The notes: generated by a model not told the origin, from the letters alone. A stretch of DNA of 64,000 nucleotides from Tritrichomonas musculus (GCA_039105265.1 JAPFFF010000009.1:5580001-5644000), one strand, 5' to 3'; shown: positions 39,579 to 50,724, numbered from the stretch's first letter. Numbers and translations are program-made.

Positions 39579-39934
39579 TGTTACTTAATTATTAATAAAT
39601 AACATTTTATTGATTTTATTTTTACTAATTAAAATTATATAATATATATTAATTTTCTATGTGATATATGATTTTAGCCAAGAAAAAGAAGAAGAATGTG
39701 ATTTTAGGTAATCATGCAAATCATGCATCATTACCTAAAAAACTTGCATCACAATTGTATTCTAAAAAGCAAGTTTTCATAAATATAGCATTTTATAAAT
39801 GATGCAAGTTTTTTTTGCCCAAACCAAAAACATGGCTTTCAATTCAGGGAATAGCGAAAATGTTATAATGAAAGAAAAAATCATATTTAATTTAACCGTT
39901 TTTTAATAATAATATAATAAATAAAAATGAGATA
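39579..39934. other. gap between convergent genes with two strong hairpins
   Basis: Two adjacent stems: TTTTAGGTAAT (39702-39712) with ATTACCTAAAA (39730-39740), and AAAAAACTTGCATCA (39737-39751) with its exact complement starting at 39800, 15 bases. They share four A residues, so both cannot be complete at once. The convergent position suggests transcript-end structures, or a small element. Confidence 0.55.
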
Positions 39935-42502
39935 TTATTTTGAAGTCTTACCAGCAATTGGTCTAAAAACTGGTGGCTTCCTAATATGAATTCTAGGTGA
40001 AACAGCCGGAAGCTCTCCATCAAAGGGGAAACTTGGTGGCATGATAGGATAAAACCCATTATTTTCATTGTTTTTGTTATTTATTCCTTCCTGATCATCT
40101 TTTTGAATTTGTACTTGATTTACATTTTGATTTTGATTAGAATTTTTATTTAATTTTAGAAGTTGATGTCTTTGTTTGATTTGGGCTTGTTTTTGTTCAA
40201 AATATTCTATGTCAAAAACTGTTTTTTCAATCACAGCTGCGCAAACATCTTTAGAAATTTGGAAATTTATATATTTTAATTTATCGAAAATTTCGCTAAA
40301 CTCAGGTCTTCTTTTCGCAGAATCGTTGTTATTGTTTTCATTATCTGGTATCCAACACATTTGAATTATTTCTTTAGCAACATCATTAAATCTGTTTTTA
40401 TCATCTTTAATAAAAATTTCATCGGGTACTTGATCAATTTTTGGAACAACTCCATCAGAAAGAATGTAATATAGTAAAGATCCGAAAGCAAATATATCGC
40501 ATTTTTTGTCAAATTCAATTTTGCTGTTTTTTGAAACGCTTTGTCCATCCATAGTTTCTTTTCCTACTTTCATTTTTTCTGAAAGTTCTGGTGATATAAA
40601 TGATGTGTTTGTATTATATTCAGATAATCCAATATCAGCAATTTTAATGTGATTGCCAGAATTTGTCATTAATATTGAAGTAGGATTTATATTTTTGTGA
40701 GAAATGTTCATTGAGTGCAGATATCTCATTCCGAGAATGATTTCAGTAATGATTTGAGCTTTTTCAGTGTTATTCAAAATGTTATTATCTTTGTTTGAAA
40801 ATAAGCTCTCAAGAGTTTTTTCCTGGCTTTCAGTGACGATACAAGGGATTGATGAATTAGTAGTTTCTTTATCTTGATTGTTAAAATTGAAACTGTAACC
40901 AATAACTCTGTTGATACAAGGATGAAGTGTAGTGAGAACTTGAGAATGTTGGTTTAAATAGTGCTTGAATTTCTTTGGTTCATTGTTAAATATTTTTAAG
41001 TATTGTACAGTATAATTAGTTGTAGATTCAACTTTGAATTCCTCTGAAAATTGGTTATCATTTGTTTGCTGGAGTTTCTTCATTTTACTGATTTCTTTCA
41101 CATTGAACATTTTAATTGGATTAGAGTATTCGGCATCTGACATACAACCTTCCACTATCTTTTTTTTAGTAACTTTTGCAAGAGTTTTTTGCAGTTCGTT
41201 ATTTTCTGCTTCAAGAGAAAGATTGGCGCTTCTAAGTCGATAATTTTCTTCTTTAATAATTCGATTTTCTTTTCTGAGCTCTTCTACTTCAGTCCTCATT
41301 TGTTCAAGTGTTAAGAAATCGATTCCTTCATTTGAATCAGTTTGTGAATAATTTTTACTTGAATCTCCTGTTGAATTTTGAGTGTCTTTAACATTATCTG
41401 AGTAGCATGCAATAATAGTATGACTTGAGCCACAAAAAACCTTTTTAACATTATTGACCTTTTTTGATTTTTCAGGGATTTTTCTATCATTTGTATCACC
41501 CATCATTGTTCTTCCGTCTTTCGATAAGCCACAGCTATACAAATCACCATTAGAAGAAACAAAGCAGCTGTATGAATTTCCTGCACCAATATCAATAATC
41601 TCTTTATCACGAAGAGACTCAATCTCAAGGAATTTATTATCTGTATTTTTAATTGAGTTGCCAAGTCCTAAGCAGCCAAATGTTCCTTTGCCCCAAACGA
41701 ATACACGGTGATCTTTTGTTAAAGCAATGCAATGTTCATTGAATGAAACAACCTTTTCTATTGGATGACCAGACATACTTTCTACTTTGACAAAAGAGTC
41801 TGATTGATCAGTCATTTTCCCAAATCCATAAAGTTCATCATTATCATTTTCGTTGATGATTACTGCGAATCCTGACCCTGCAGTTATTTTTTTTGCCTTA
41901 ATATTTGGATTAGAAAATATCAAAACATTGTCTTGATTGCTTTCGTCATTGCTTCCGTCTGAATTATGGGTATATTTATATATTGCGCCGCTTTTTCCAA
42001 TCATCCATACCAGCTGAGAACAGCTGCAGCATACATATTCAATTTCTTCTTTTAAATCGTTATCTATCTTAATCAAACCTTTTGAATCGTCTGTCATATA
42101 TACTCCGTATTTTTTGCTGTTATTTTCGTTATTATGTGATAGAAAAACGGTGGCACTGTCACCACAGCTTGCCATTTTAATATCAGTAACGCAGTCAATT
42201 TTTTTAGGAGTATTTTTTTCTTTTCTGTCACTGAAACTAAGACAACCATTTTCATTGTAACCCCATCCATATGCTGTTCCATCACGAAGAACAGCTAGAG
42301 TAAAGCCATTTCCGCACGAAATTGAAGATATATTGCTTAAATCTAAATATTTTGTTGAAGAATTTGAAGATAATTCTCCATAATCAGCTATTTTTACTAA
42401 TCCTGGATCTTTACAGTCGCCACCACGTCCAAGTTGAAAACAATTATTTTGGCCTGCAGAATAAAGAGAAACAGAGTGAGGGGTAGATGTTAAAGAATCC
42501 AT
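39935..42502 (-). CDS. RCC1-repeat protein with C-terminal pseudokinase domain
   Basis: An 855-residue protein. Residues 1-370 are RCC1-type propeller repeats: SLYSAGQNNCFQLGRGG, TAYGWGYNENGCLSF, HRVFVWGKGTFGCLGLG, and GDLYSCGLSKDGRTMMGD. About 395-450 is a coiled coil. About 490-775 has a protein-kinase fold: ITEIILGMRYLHSMNISHKNINPTSIL, KIADIGLSEY, FISPELSE and CDIFAFGSLLYYILSDG. The catalytic loop reads HKN in place of HRD near residue 600, so the proton-accepting Asp is Asn. DFG is DIG, and no glycine-rich loop is visible. It is therefore probably a pseudokinase. A long Asn/Gln linker and a proline-rich tail follow. RCC1 propellers often bind small-GTPase systems or chromatin. The start is the ATG at 42502. 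Confidence 0.85.
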   Translation of the reverse strand: MDSLTSTPHSVSLYSAGQNNCFQLGRGGDCKDPGLVKIADYGELSSNSSTKYLDLSNISSISCGNGFTLAVLRDGTAYGWGYNENGCLSFSDRKEKNTPKKIDCVTDIKMASCGDSATVFLSHNNENNSKKYGVYMTDDSKGLIKIDNDLKEEIEYVCCSCSQLVWMIGKSGAIYKYTHNSDGSNDESNQDNVLIFSNPNIKAKKITAGSGFAVIINENDNDELYGFGKMTDQSDSFVKVESMSGHPIEKVVSFNEHCIALTKDHRVFVWGKGTFGCLGLGNSIKNTDNKFLEIESLRDKEIIDIGAGNSYSCFVSSNGDLYSCGLSKDGRTMMGDTNDRKIPEKSKKVNNVKKVFCGSSHTIIACYSDNVKDTQNSTGDSSKNYSQTDSNEGIDFLTLEQMRTEVEELRKENRIIKEENYRLRSANLSLEAENNELQKTLAKVTKKKIVEGCMSDAEYSNPIKMFNVKEISKMKKLQQTNDNQFSEEFKVESTTNYTVQYLKIFNNEPKKFKHYLNQHSQVLTTLHPCINRVIGYSFNFNNQDKETTNSSIPCIVTESQEKTLESLFSNKDNNILNNTEKAQIITEIILGMRYLHSMNISHKNINPTSILMTNSGNHIKIADIGLSEYNTNTSFISPELSEKMKVGKETMDGQSVSKNSKIEFDKKCDIFAFGSLLYYILSDGVVPKIDQVPDEIFIKDDKNRFNDVAKEIIQMCWIPDNENNNNDSAKRRPEFSEIFDKLKYINFQISKDVCAAVIEKTVFDIEYFEQKQAQIKQRHQLLKLNKNSNQNQNVNQVQIQKDDQEGINNKNNENNGFYPIMPPSFPFDGELPAVSPRIHIRKPPVFRPIAGKTSK

Positions 42503-42599
42503 TTTTTTAAATTTTCATTGAATTTTTGAATATATTGAAAAATTAAGAATTTAAGCAGTCGATGTACGTTTAATATACGAATTTTATACAAAAAAAATC

Positions 42600-42632
<33 letters not shown>

Positions 42633-43072
42633 GATTGAATGAGGATAATATTATATTATTTGGATTAAGTGTATGTATCAATAAATGATGATAATAATTG
42701 TCAAAATAAAATATTCACAAAAAGTTATGTTTTTTTACTCTGAGTTAAAAACTCTGAATAGCATCAGTCAGTACACTGAAAAGCGCCAAAATAGATTTTT
42801 CTAATTGTTTGAATTTGACCAGATGTATGTTGAAAATGGGATTAACATCTTTTTTACACTTTGAATTTTATCAAATATATTTCAATTGGTATTTGAATTA
42901 ATATATTGAATTTTTTAAAATAGCCAAACGTACGTTAAGTTTCTATTACTTAAGTTATATAAATATTTTCTTTTGGATCAATTAAAAAATGAAATTATTT
43001 GTCCACAATCTTACTCAAATTCAATCGATTGACTTTTTTAAAAAACATTATAACCATTTGTTTTCATAGAAA
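42503..43072. other. boundary between host genes and mobile-element region
   Basis: Starts with the promoter side of the RCC1/pseudokinase gene. A run of 31 T residues lies at 42601-42631. The rest is AT-rich with no gene. Confidence 0.6.
42601..42631. repeat. T31 homopolymer
   Basis: Thirty-one consecutive T residues, 99 bases upstream of the RCC1/pseudokinase ATG on its opposite strand. Length is likely polymorphic and prone to sequencing error. Confidence 0.95.
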
Positions 43073-43585
43073 TAGACTTGTTATTCTCCGATTCTCGAGA
43101 TCGATAATTGATTGACTTTTTGATATCGATACATATATATGCACAGATTCTCGAGATCGATTTCAGAGATCGAGAATTTTGTTTCTCAGCTTTTGATATC
43201 AGAATTTTCAATTAAACTTTTTGATAAATATATGATCGTATTTTAATCTCAAATATTTCATAAAAAAGAATGTATTTTTTGATTTTAATCTTAAAATAAA
43301 CAGCAATACATTATATTATTTATTTTTAAATATTATAAAATCACAAATACCAATTATAAAAAAAGATAAATCTGTTTGAGATCTCGAGATCTCGGTAATT
43401 GACATCAAGTTTACAATTATTTTTATATCACATTTCATATCTGATATCTTGATAATCGATAATCTCGATATCAGATTTTTAAACTGATAATCAATAATCT
43501 CGATATCAGATTTTTAAACTGATAATCGAGTATCAGATGCAAAAAAGTGACGTTTTTGATATCGATTCTCAAAATAACAAGTCTA
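43073..43585. mobile_element. 513-bp miniature transposon full of CTCGAG palindromes
   Basis: The ends are exact inverted copies of TAGACTTGTTATT and are bounded by the perfect 8-base duplication CATAGAAA (43065-43072 and 43586-43593). An 8-base duplication fits hAT-type or some Mutator-type elements. The interior is unusual: many overlapping GATCTCGAGATC-like and GATATC palindromes, and at about 43440-43530 two to three near-identical units reading CGATAATCTCGATATCAGA. There is no reading frame. It is non-autonomous and probably young, given the exact duplication. Confidence 0.75.
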
Positions 43586-43850
43586 CATAGAAATATTGAG
43601 ATCAACGATCATATCTTAGCTCTAGTAACGGGAAAAAGGAGTCATCAACTATCTCAAAAAGTTTAAATTCAATATATAAATATGAAACTTTTTGTTGAAA
43701 AAGTGATAGGGATCACCATCACAATCTTCTCAATATAAGAATTGAGAAGGAGATAAATTTGTGATTTCAGATAAAATTTGAATTGATTTTGCCATATAAA
43801 ATAAATAAAAATATTCAAATTCCATTGATTTTTAGATTATTTTAGACAAT

Positions 43851-44990
43851 TTGCACCAAATAATGCAAAGAAAAGAAGACATGATTCCAGCATTGCCAAT
43901 TGTTGAAGATTTTAAAGGTTCATTAATTGAAATACAAGAATATCAAAAAGCAATTCATAGACTAGACTTTATATATGCAACAACATTTAGACAACAAGTA
44001 GGTATATTATGTGAACATTTGCACAATAATTTTATTAAAGTATCTTATGATCGAATTGGTTAAATTTTTAATGAAAATAGGCATTGTGTTCGAAATCAAC
44101 AACGAAAGATTTTTATATGGAAAAAAAAACGGCCGCAAATGTAAATTTACAGACGAACAATTACAACTTGTAACTCAAAAAATTCTATCGTATCACACAA
44201 ATCCATGATTCTCTTTATATCCTGGATTTGATGATGTCGAAGAATTTATTATTGATAACTTTAACATACAGATTAAAAGAGATACTTTAAGACAAATAAT
44301 AAATCTCAAATTAAATCATTTATTGTAAACAGTTGTAGGGAAGCCTATGGATGCAAATAGAATAGAGGCCAATATTGACCTGATCGATATTGATTTAAAT
44401 ATTCTCTCTGAAAAAATTCAGGGAGTTCCCACAAATTTTGTTTTTAATATCGATGAGGTCGGTAATCAAGACTATGCAGATGCTGAAATCAAAACTTTAA
44501 TTGCTCCTGTTAATTATGAACAGCTGTATGCATATTATCCAATTTCAAGAAATAGAAATAGATCTTCACTAATTGCAGCTATATCACCATGTGGAATGGC
44601 ATGAATACCGCAAGTAACAATTACTAGAGCCACTCTTGATGACGACATATACGATTACATTCCTCTTGACTCTGCTCAAATCGTCCATACTGACAATGGT
44701 TATGTCAATACTAGATCTTTTGAAAACTGTTTTTAAACGGCCTTTATTCCAGAATTACATCGTCTTAGGGACAAATCTAAATATTATGGCAAGGCCGTAG
44801 TAATTCTTGATGGCCTTAAAGCACATGAGATCTTATTAGATAATATTGATGCTGAAGCCAAACAAAACGTTTTCCACTTTTTGGTCGCTCATTCGAGCGA
44901 CCAAACCTAGCCTTTAGACACCGGTCTGTTCGCAAATTGCTTTTTTTTATATGAATAAAGGAAGAATAAAATTTCTATTAAAGTTATCAA
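43851..44990 (+). pseudogene. decayed DDE transposase (pogo/Tc1-mariner-like)
   Basis: A broken transposase gene of the DDE_1 (pogo/Tigger) type, a plain DNA transposon. The N-terminal helix-turn-helix part is in the frame at 43851-44063. The rest is in the frame that starts near 44011 and is interrupted by about five in-frame stops, several of which could come from Trp or Gln codons (for example after GMA at 44602-44604 and inside the DQT-PLDTG motif at 44908). The catalytic landmarks remain: first Asp in FVFNIDEVG, middle Asp in HTDNGY, a later Asp in AVVILDGLKAHE, and the family's HSSDQT-PLD block. One frameshift joins the two parts. It is inactive. The element's own ends were not found, so boundaries are those of the coding remnant. 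Confidence 0.7.
44880..44905. repeat. 11-bp perfect GC-rich hairpin in transposase remnant
   Basis: TTTGGTCGCTC pairs exactly with its complement across a four-base loop ATTC. It lies inside the region coding for the LVAHSSDQT motif of the decayed transposase, so it may be fortuitous. It is the strongest short stem in this part. Confidence 0.6.
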
Positions 44991-45229
44991 AAGCTATATT
45001 TGAATTTATTCTTTGAATATTATTTGAATAAATTTTTAAGATTTTTAATTCTTTCAATTTTTGAATAGTTGGGAAAACTTTTTTCTTGGTATTATAGTAC
45101 AAAAAAAAAGCAGGTGACGTCGAGATAAACTGGGTGACATATTCAATTTTTTGTGAAAATCATCGCAATACTAGAGATAATGGATGGGGGAGAGTCGGGT
45201 GATATACTTTTGAATTGAGTTTTGGGTCC

Positions 45230-45475
45230 ATGTTTCAATACTAGGAGCCCAATCGTTTTGAATGTTATATAAACATTGAGTTTCAATATCAATTTTGAAT
45301 ACTAAATACTCAAATTCAATTTTCTCATGTTTGAACGCTAGGATCCCAAATGTAGGTTTATGTATTTAGAATTCATATTTGAGTATATGTTTGAATACTA
45401 GGTACCCAAATGTAATTTACTCATTTTGTAATTCATTTTTGGGGTCATGTTTGAATAAAAGTGGATGGCTCATTT
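45230..45475. repeat. degenerate tandem repeats near the left end of the fossil
   Basis: Three to four imperfect copies of CATGTTTGAATACTAGG followed by CCCAAATGTA occur, starting near 45231, 45327, 45386 and 45442 at irregular spacing. They belong to the left subterminal region and have no clear partner at the right end, which explains why the two ends differ in the middle. Confidence 0.55.
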
Positions 45476-45624
45476 TTCTAAAATGTGTTTTGAAAAGGGT
45501 TTTTGGCAAAAATAATGACCGAATTTAGGCCCATTTTGATGCTCTCAAGAAGTATATAAAAGAAGTTGTTGAAAAGTTATCGAAAAATTTGTTATCAAAT
45601 AATTTTTTAATTGAAGGTCAAAGA

Positions 45625-46005
45625 ATGACTTTAAATAATTTCTTTAATGTAGATAAAATGGATTTAAATATCCGTGGTGAATATAAAAATAATTATCAAG
45701 GTGGTATATTTGATGAGTCTGATGAAGAGAAATTGTTAATGATTATTAGTGAATTTATTAACAAAAATGAATTGAAATGGTTAAAGAAACTTGTTAGATA
45801 TAATGAGACTGTTTCTGAAATGAATACTAGAGAAATGAATAAACGATTTAAAATAGATGATCATGTATTCAGAAACCGTTATGGAAAGCTTATATTGATT
45901 CCATATAAGAATACATATCAGTATAAGTCTAAAAATAATACTGTTAAGAATCTAGCAGAATTGAAATTAAATGAATTTGCTAACGAATTATTTAGATCCC
46001 AATAA
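45625..46005 (+). CDS. small protein gene of the polB-only element
   Basis: 126 residues from the ATG at 45625, with no recognised family. It is charged and probably helical (FDESDEEKLLMIISEFINKNELKWLKKLV, then EMNKRFKIDDHVFRNRYGKLILIP), with a basic C-terminal half that could bind nucleic acid. The ATG lies in the conserved inner part of the inverted end, so this gene and the polymerase gene at the other end start from near-identical leader sequences. The frame looks whole. Its function in the element is unknown. Confidence 0.5.
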   Translation: MTLNNFFNVDKMDLNIRGEYKNNYQGGIFDESDEEKLLMIISEFINKNELKWLKKLVRYNETVSEMNTREMNKRFKIDDHVFRNRYGKLILIPYKNTYQYKSKNNTVKNLAELKLNEFANELFRSQ

Positions 46006-46140
46006 GATGTTGATATAAGCATTTAATGTATTAGTTAGTTGAAGAATGTCATTAGAATATTGACAGCTAATGATATCATTTTTGGCTTCTTTTGTGAATT
46101 TGTCAAGATGGATGTTAATGATATTTATTAGTGTATTAAT

Positions 46141-46644
46141 TCAATCAAAGAGAGCTTGCTTGATATCATCTTTATTGTATGATTTGGTTTGTTCGTTGAG
46201 AGATATATCAATTGATTTTATTCGTTCTTCTATCTCTTTCTTTTTGCGTTCACGATACGATTTCATGTATGCATTATATTTCTGTCTTTTGATGAATTTC
46301 TTTTGCTGTTCAAGGTTTTGTTCTTCAATATGTTCAGAATTCTCAAGTTTGTTATCATTTTGAATTGAAAGTTTTTCTTTATCATTCAAGTTGTGTTGAA
46401 CTTTATCTTTTACTTGCTTTGTATTATCAGAGATATCGTAAACTTCTGAATGCAAATCAGTAAATGAATATTCTTCATTTTGTTTACTTTTGGTTTGTTC
46501 TTGTGTTCTGAAATGATTTTCTGATAAGAAGTTATTTTTTGCTGACCTTTGGTCTTGCGTAGCATCGCAAATTCCGCTCTGTGGATGTAATTTATTATGT
46601 AGTTCATTTGAGAAGCCAATTTTATTTTGTTTTAATTGATTCAT
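46141..46644 (-). CDS. small basic helical protein of the polB-only element
   Basis: 167 residues from the ATG at 46644; the frame is open further upstream but without an ATG. The N-terminal third contains a segment (PQSGICDATQDQ) encoded by a hairpin cassette (see 46544-46584). The middle is acidic and Asn-rich. About 118-150 is a strongly basic helix (KRQKYNAYMKSYRERKKKEIEERI) that looks DNA-binding or bZIP-like. No family is recognised. The frame looks whole. It lies downstream of the polymerase remnant on the same strand. Confidence 0.5.
   Translation of the reverse strand: MNQLKQNKIGFSNELHNKLHPQSGICDATQDQRSAKNNFLSENHFRTQEQTKSKQNEEYSFTDLHSEVYDISDNTKQVKDKVQHNLNDKEKLSIQNDNKLENSEHIEEQNLEQQKKFIKRQKYNAYMKSYRERKKKEIEERIKSIDISLNEQTKSYNKDDIKQALFD
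46544..46584. repeat. hairpin cassette A
   Basis: Three hairpins in a row: GACC-TTT-GGTC (46544-46554), TTGCG-TAGCAT-CGCAA (46555-46570), and CCGC-TCT-GTGG with one G-T pair (46574-46584). It lies inside the small basic protein gene and is GC-rich against its surroundings. It corresponds to cassette A' at 46767. Confidence 0.75.
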
Positions 46645-46766
46645 GTTTACATAATTGTTAAAGTATTTGCAAAAGTATTGCAAAATGTTATACAGAAAGA
46701 ATATGTAAATGGTAACATAACGTAATGTAAGACATTCATAAAAGATTATGTATAAGGATTTATACT

Positions 46767-46804
46767 CACCTTTGGTGTTACGTAGTATCGTAATTGCTTT
46801 GCAA
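46767..46804. repeat. hairpin cassette A', compensatory copy of A
   Basis: CACC-TTT-GGTG (46767-46777), TTACG-TAGTAT-CGTAA (46778-46793) and TTGC-TTT-GCAA (46794-46804). The first two hairpins match cassette A with the same loops or near-same loops, but both stems differ from A by paired changes that keep pairing. It is non-coding, between the polymerase remnant and the small gene. Confidence 0.75.
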
Positions 46805-46857
46805 TAATAGCATTGAATGCAAACAAATTTGTTCAAAAATATTCAAACCTACTTTCA

Positions 46858-46884
46858 TTCCCGTAGGAAACTTTGCTTAGCAAA
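46858..46884. repeat. paired-hairpin cassette B
   Basis: A stem around GTA (46858-46870, one mismatch) followed after one base by TTTGC-TTA-GCAAA (46872-46884). Nearly the same sequence as cassette D at 50725, at the 3' end of the polymerase remnant. Confidence 0.75.
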
Positions 46885-47707
46885 TTCACAAATGTAATCA
46901 TTAGCAGTCAAACCTTTGATGAATGGTGCACAAGATTCATTTGGAAGTACAATCATCTTGTTATGGAAACCTGTTAATGCATTCTTGTATACTGTTATCT
47001 TACTCATTTGGTTATGATTCATTTGAAGATTTATGTTGATACCAGGTTTGACAGTTCTTTCTTGAATAACATGAAGATAATCTGATGATTGAATTGAGTT
47101 CTTCTTTAAGGATACACCTTTAAGTTTTAGGGATTTGGTTTCAGATGTTCCATCTTCTTTATTATTCCAAATCGTGTAGCATTTAGGGCAGAGTGCCACT
47201 TGATTATCTCCATATTTTTCAATGCTTGCACCTAAGATCTTCTTTTCATCTGCTTTAGTTCCAATGGATGGTTTAGGCATGAATTTGTAAACATGTTTGT
47301 CATAGAATTCTCTGTTAGCAATGATTGTATCGAAATATTGTTCACCATGTCTATTCATGTCACCTGTAATTGCAAAGTAAGCACTATCTGTATCACCCTC
47401 TATGAAATGAATGCATTCTAAATCAACACATTTGAAAAGGAAATCGTAAATGAATGTTAGATACCAGAACTTTGCATTTTCAAGTGTGAAGAATGATTCT
47501 TGAATACATGTTTTACATCTAAAGTTCTTAGGTTGCAATTGGATTAGATATGAGTCTTTAGATAATGGTAATCCATTCATGTATGTGTCACTGATGATTG
47601 CTTGGTATGCTTTGTCACGATCAACTATCTTAATCTTATTGTAATGCTCTGTGTTGAGACCATCATATCCATAAGATCCATTCATACTATTTTTATAGAA
47701 CTTCTCA

Positions 47708-47733
47708 TTTGCGGAGCAAAGTCCACTCTGTGG
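47708..47733. repeat. paired-hairpin cassette C
   Basis: TTTGC-GGA-GCAAA (47708-47720), two bases, then CCAC-TCT-GTGG (47723-47733). Both stems are perfect with 3-base loops. It lies inside the polymerase remnant. The right hairpin matches the right hairpin of cassette A. Confidence 0.8.
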
Positions 47734-50724
47734 ATTACCAGGTTTGTCTCCATTTAGTATGGCAACACGCTCATTCATGAATTCGTTGACAAATGCATTG
47801 AAACCTCTATGACAATCATATAACGTTACATTCTTGATATCAACAACTTTCAAACCATGATCTATGAGAAACCATAAATAGTAGCATCCAAAGATCTTAT
47901 ATTTACCCATTGAGTCGAGAGTCATTGTAAGCTTAACATCTGATTTGTCCACTGTATGAATACCATTGTCTTTACCATATTTGTACATGTATGATCCAAT
48001 TGTGTCAGAATCATTATTAATTTCAAAGTTTCGAAACACTAGAGGGAAGTTAATGAATGTATTAATAAGCTCTTTGGGGCATTCTAGTTTAACAGTTGCA
48101 TGGAAAATGAATTGAGGATTCTCTTTAAATCTTCGTTGGGAATTGATTATATTCATACATTTACGTTGGATTTCAGGTATCAATACACCATTAGAATCAT
48201 AGCAATCAAATGAATTTAGCATTGAGCCAGGCATGTACATGATACCTCCATGATATTTGTTGAAGGGATGTTGATTTCCAGAGAATGCTGATGGATACAA
48301 TGAATTGAAATCAATTCCAATCACATGTGAAACTTTATTTGATGTATCCCTTGAAATGACCTTGTTAGCATTCAAATCGTAATGGAATCTATTGATATTG
48401 GTTTCACCTCTAATGTTGACTCTATGCATCACATTTGAAAGACCACCAGTGATACCTTCTCTTTAACGTTTATATTCAGCTTCATCTGTGATGGTCATTG
48501 CAAAGTGATTTAGTCTACAGAACTTCTTAAGTTGGATTCTCAAACGAGTAACCTTATCATCATATTTTGAACGCAATTTGTTGCATATTTCGCATGCAAG
48601 TTTACAATTTGAAAGCTCATGTCCAATCTCATTATTAATTCTGTCCAAAGTTGGTTTATTAGTCCACGAGAAGTGTTCACCACAGAGGTGACATTTACCT
48701 TGAATTGGATCATTGTACATCTTCATGAAAGCATCAAAGTCATCTTCTGTGACACATTTAGAGATATCCCTTAACGATTTGGCATTTAACTTTTTGGTAC
48801 GTTGTTTAGCATTCCATTTCTCATCTTGCATGACATATCCCCTAACTTTGTATTCCCACCATTTTTGGGTAGGCTTGAATGTATTTGATTCATTAACGAT
48901 TCCATAGTTACATTTTGGATCAAAATCTTTATAATTCATGGCATATTTTTCTTCTGAAGCATTACGTGACAAAGAAAGGTTTGATAACATATCTACTCCA
49001 TACTTAGCATTCATTTCAAAGAGACTATCAATAGGTTTAATCATCATCTCGACATCGTTATCGTTATAGTTTAATAGATAATCCCAATGAGTCTTGACAC
49101 GTTTGGAATCTTCAACATAAGCATCATACTCTTCTTTCGTTAATGAATTCTTTTGATTGAGATAACTATAGAAATCTTCGTACGTGAATGGTTCAAACTT
49201 GCTTAGGATTTCATTATAATTCTCATTATTGATTGCTTCATAAGGGAATACACCTTTTACTGAATTCTTCTGACCTCCAAAATCTTTGCCAAATTCTTTG
49301 AGAGTACCACCACTTACATATGCTTGAGCATCAATGAAACGTAATCCATACAAACCTTTTTGTATACCTCCACTTTTGCGAATAATGAATTGTTTCATTG
49401 CTGATGTGGTACCAATTAATGAACAGTTATCAACACTCCATTCTATATTTTCAAATCTATAGTTAAGGTATTCTTTAAAGAGATTGCTATCAAATTTTGC
49501 TGAATTGAATCCCAAAACTGGTACATTAAATAGATTTCGATCTAATTACAAAAGCTTCTCTTCTGAAGTAATTCCAGTCATATCTCTCAATGCTTTAACC
49601 TTATCATTAACGATATCAACAGACTTCTCAAACATGAACTTGATCCATTTAGGAATGAACTTCTTATCTCTAACATCGAAATGCTTTGTTAGCAAACCTT
49701 TTGAAGATTTGATGCAGCAACTCACTGACAATGGAATCAAACGACTATTGACTACAGTTGATTTAACTTTCTCACCTTCACCTTCGGGAGGAACAGGTTG
49801 CTCCATTGTTTCGAAATAATATGTTATGTAATACTTCTGAGGTTTCCATTTAAGATCGTGTGCTAAGCAATATTCATAAACTGGATGATTCAAAATATGT
49901 GGGCAATAAGGTTCACTTACCTTCTCTGGAATGTAATTCTTATGGAACTTCCCATCACAATGTGCTTCATGAATAGACATTCTTTTTGGATTCTTTCCAT
50001 GAACAACATAAGATCTACACTAAGGACATATCCATATATTTGTTAACCTTTCAACATCTGTGATATACATTATGTGAATCACTCTACCTTGACGAAAAGT
50101 AAAGCACTAAATGTATTCTCAAATGATTCGTCAAATCATTGCTCTTGGATATTATAACACTTAGAATCTTCATCATAATCATAGATGTTAACGTTAATAC
50201 AATGCTTCTTAGCAGACTCTTTCATCTCTTCCATTGACGTACCTTTGAATGATTTGATTAATGATTGTGCTTCCCTAGTAGGTCTAGTAGTATATTCTAT
50301 ACCATGATCTTTACATAATAGTTTACGAGCTGCTTGCGTACGATTCACAATATTATATTTCTTTGTATCTTTCAACTTTTGATCTAAGTATATTGCTAAG
50401 AATCTATACCAACATAATCCATCATCTTCATTGTCGACTATCAGCAATCTTGATTTAATAAATTCTTCTGGAAGCTTATCTACTTTACCTGAAACCTTAA
50501 CTATTCTGTGAACTGTGAATGCTACATTTGATACATAAATGAGTTTAATATTAGATGCTCCATAAGTGGTATGCTTATAGAGATTCGTTTCAATATAGTA
50601 CTTAACTTTATCCAAATCTGCTATTAATTGAATCATGATTGGAATGGTATCAGCAAATTTATGACTAGTTACTGTAACAGGTCTTGGTTCATATTTGAAT
50701 TCAGGATCTGATTCCGGAGATACA

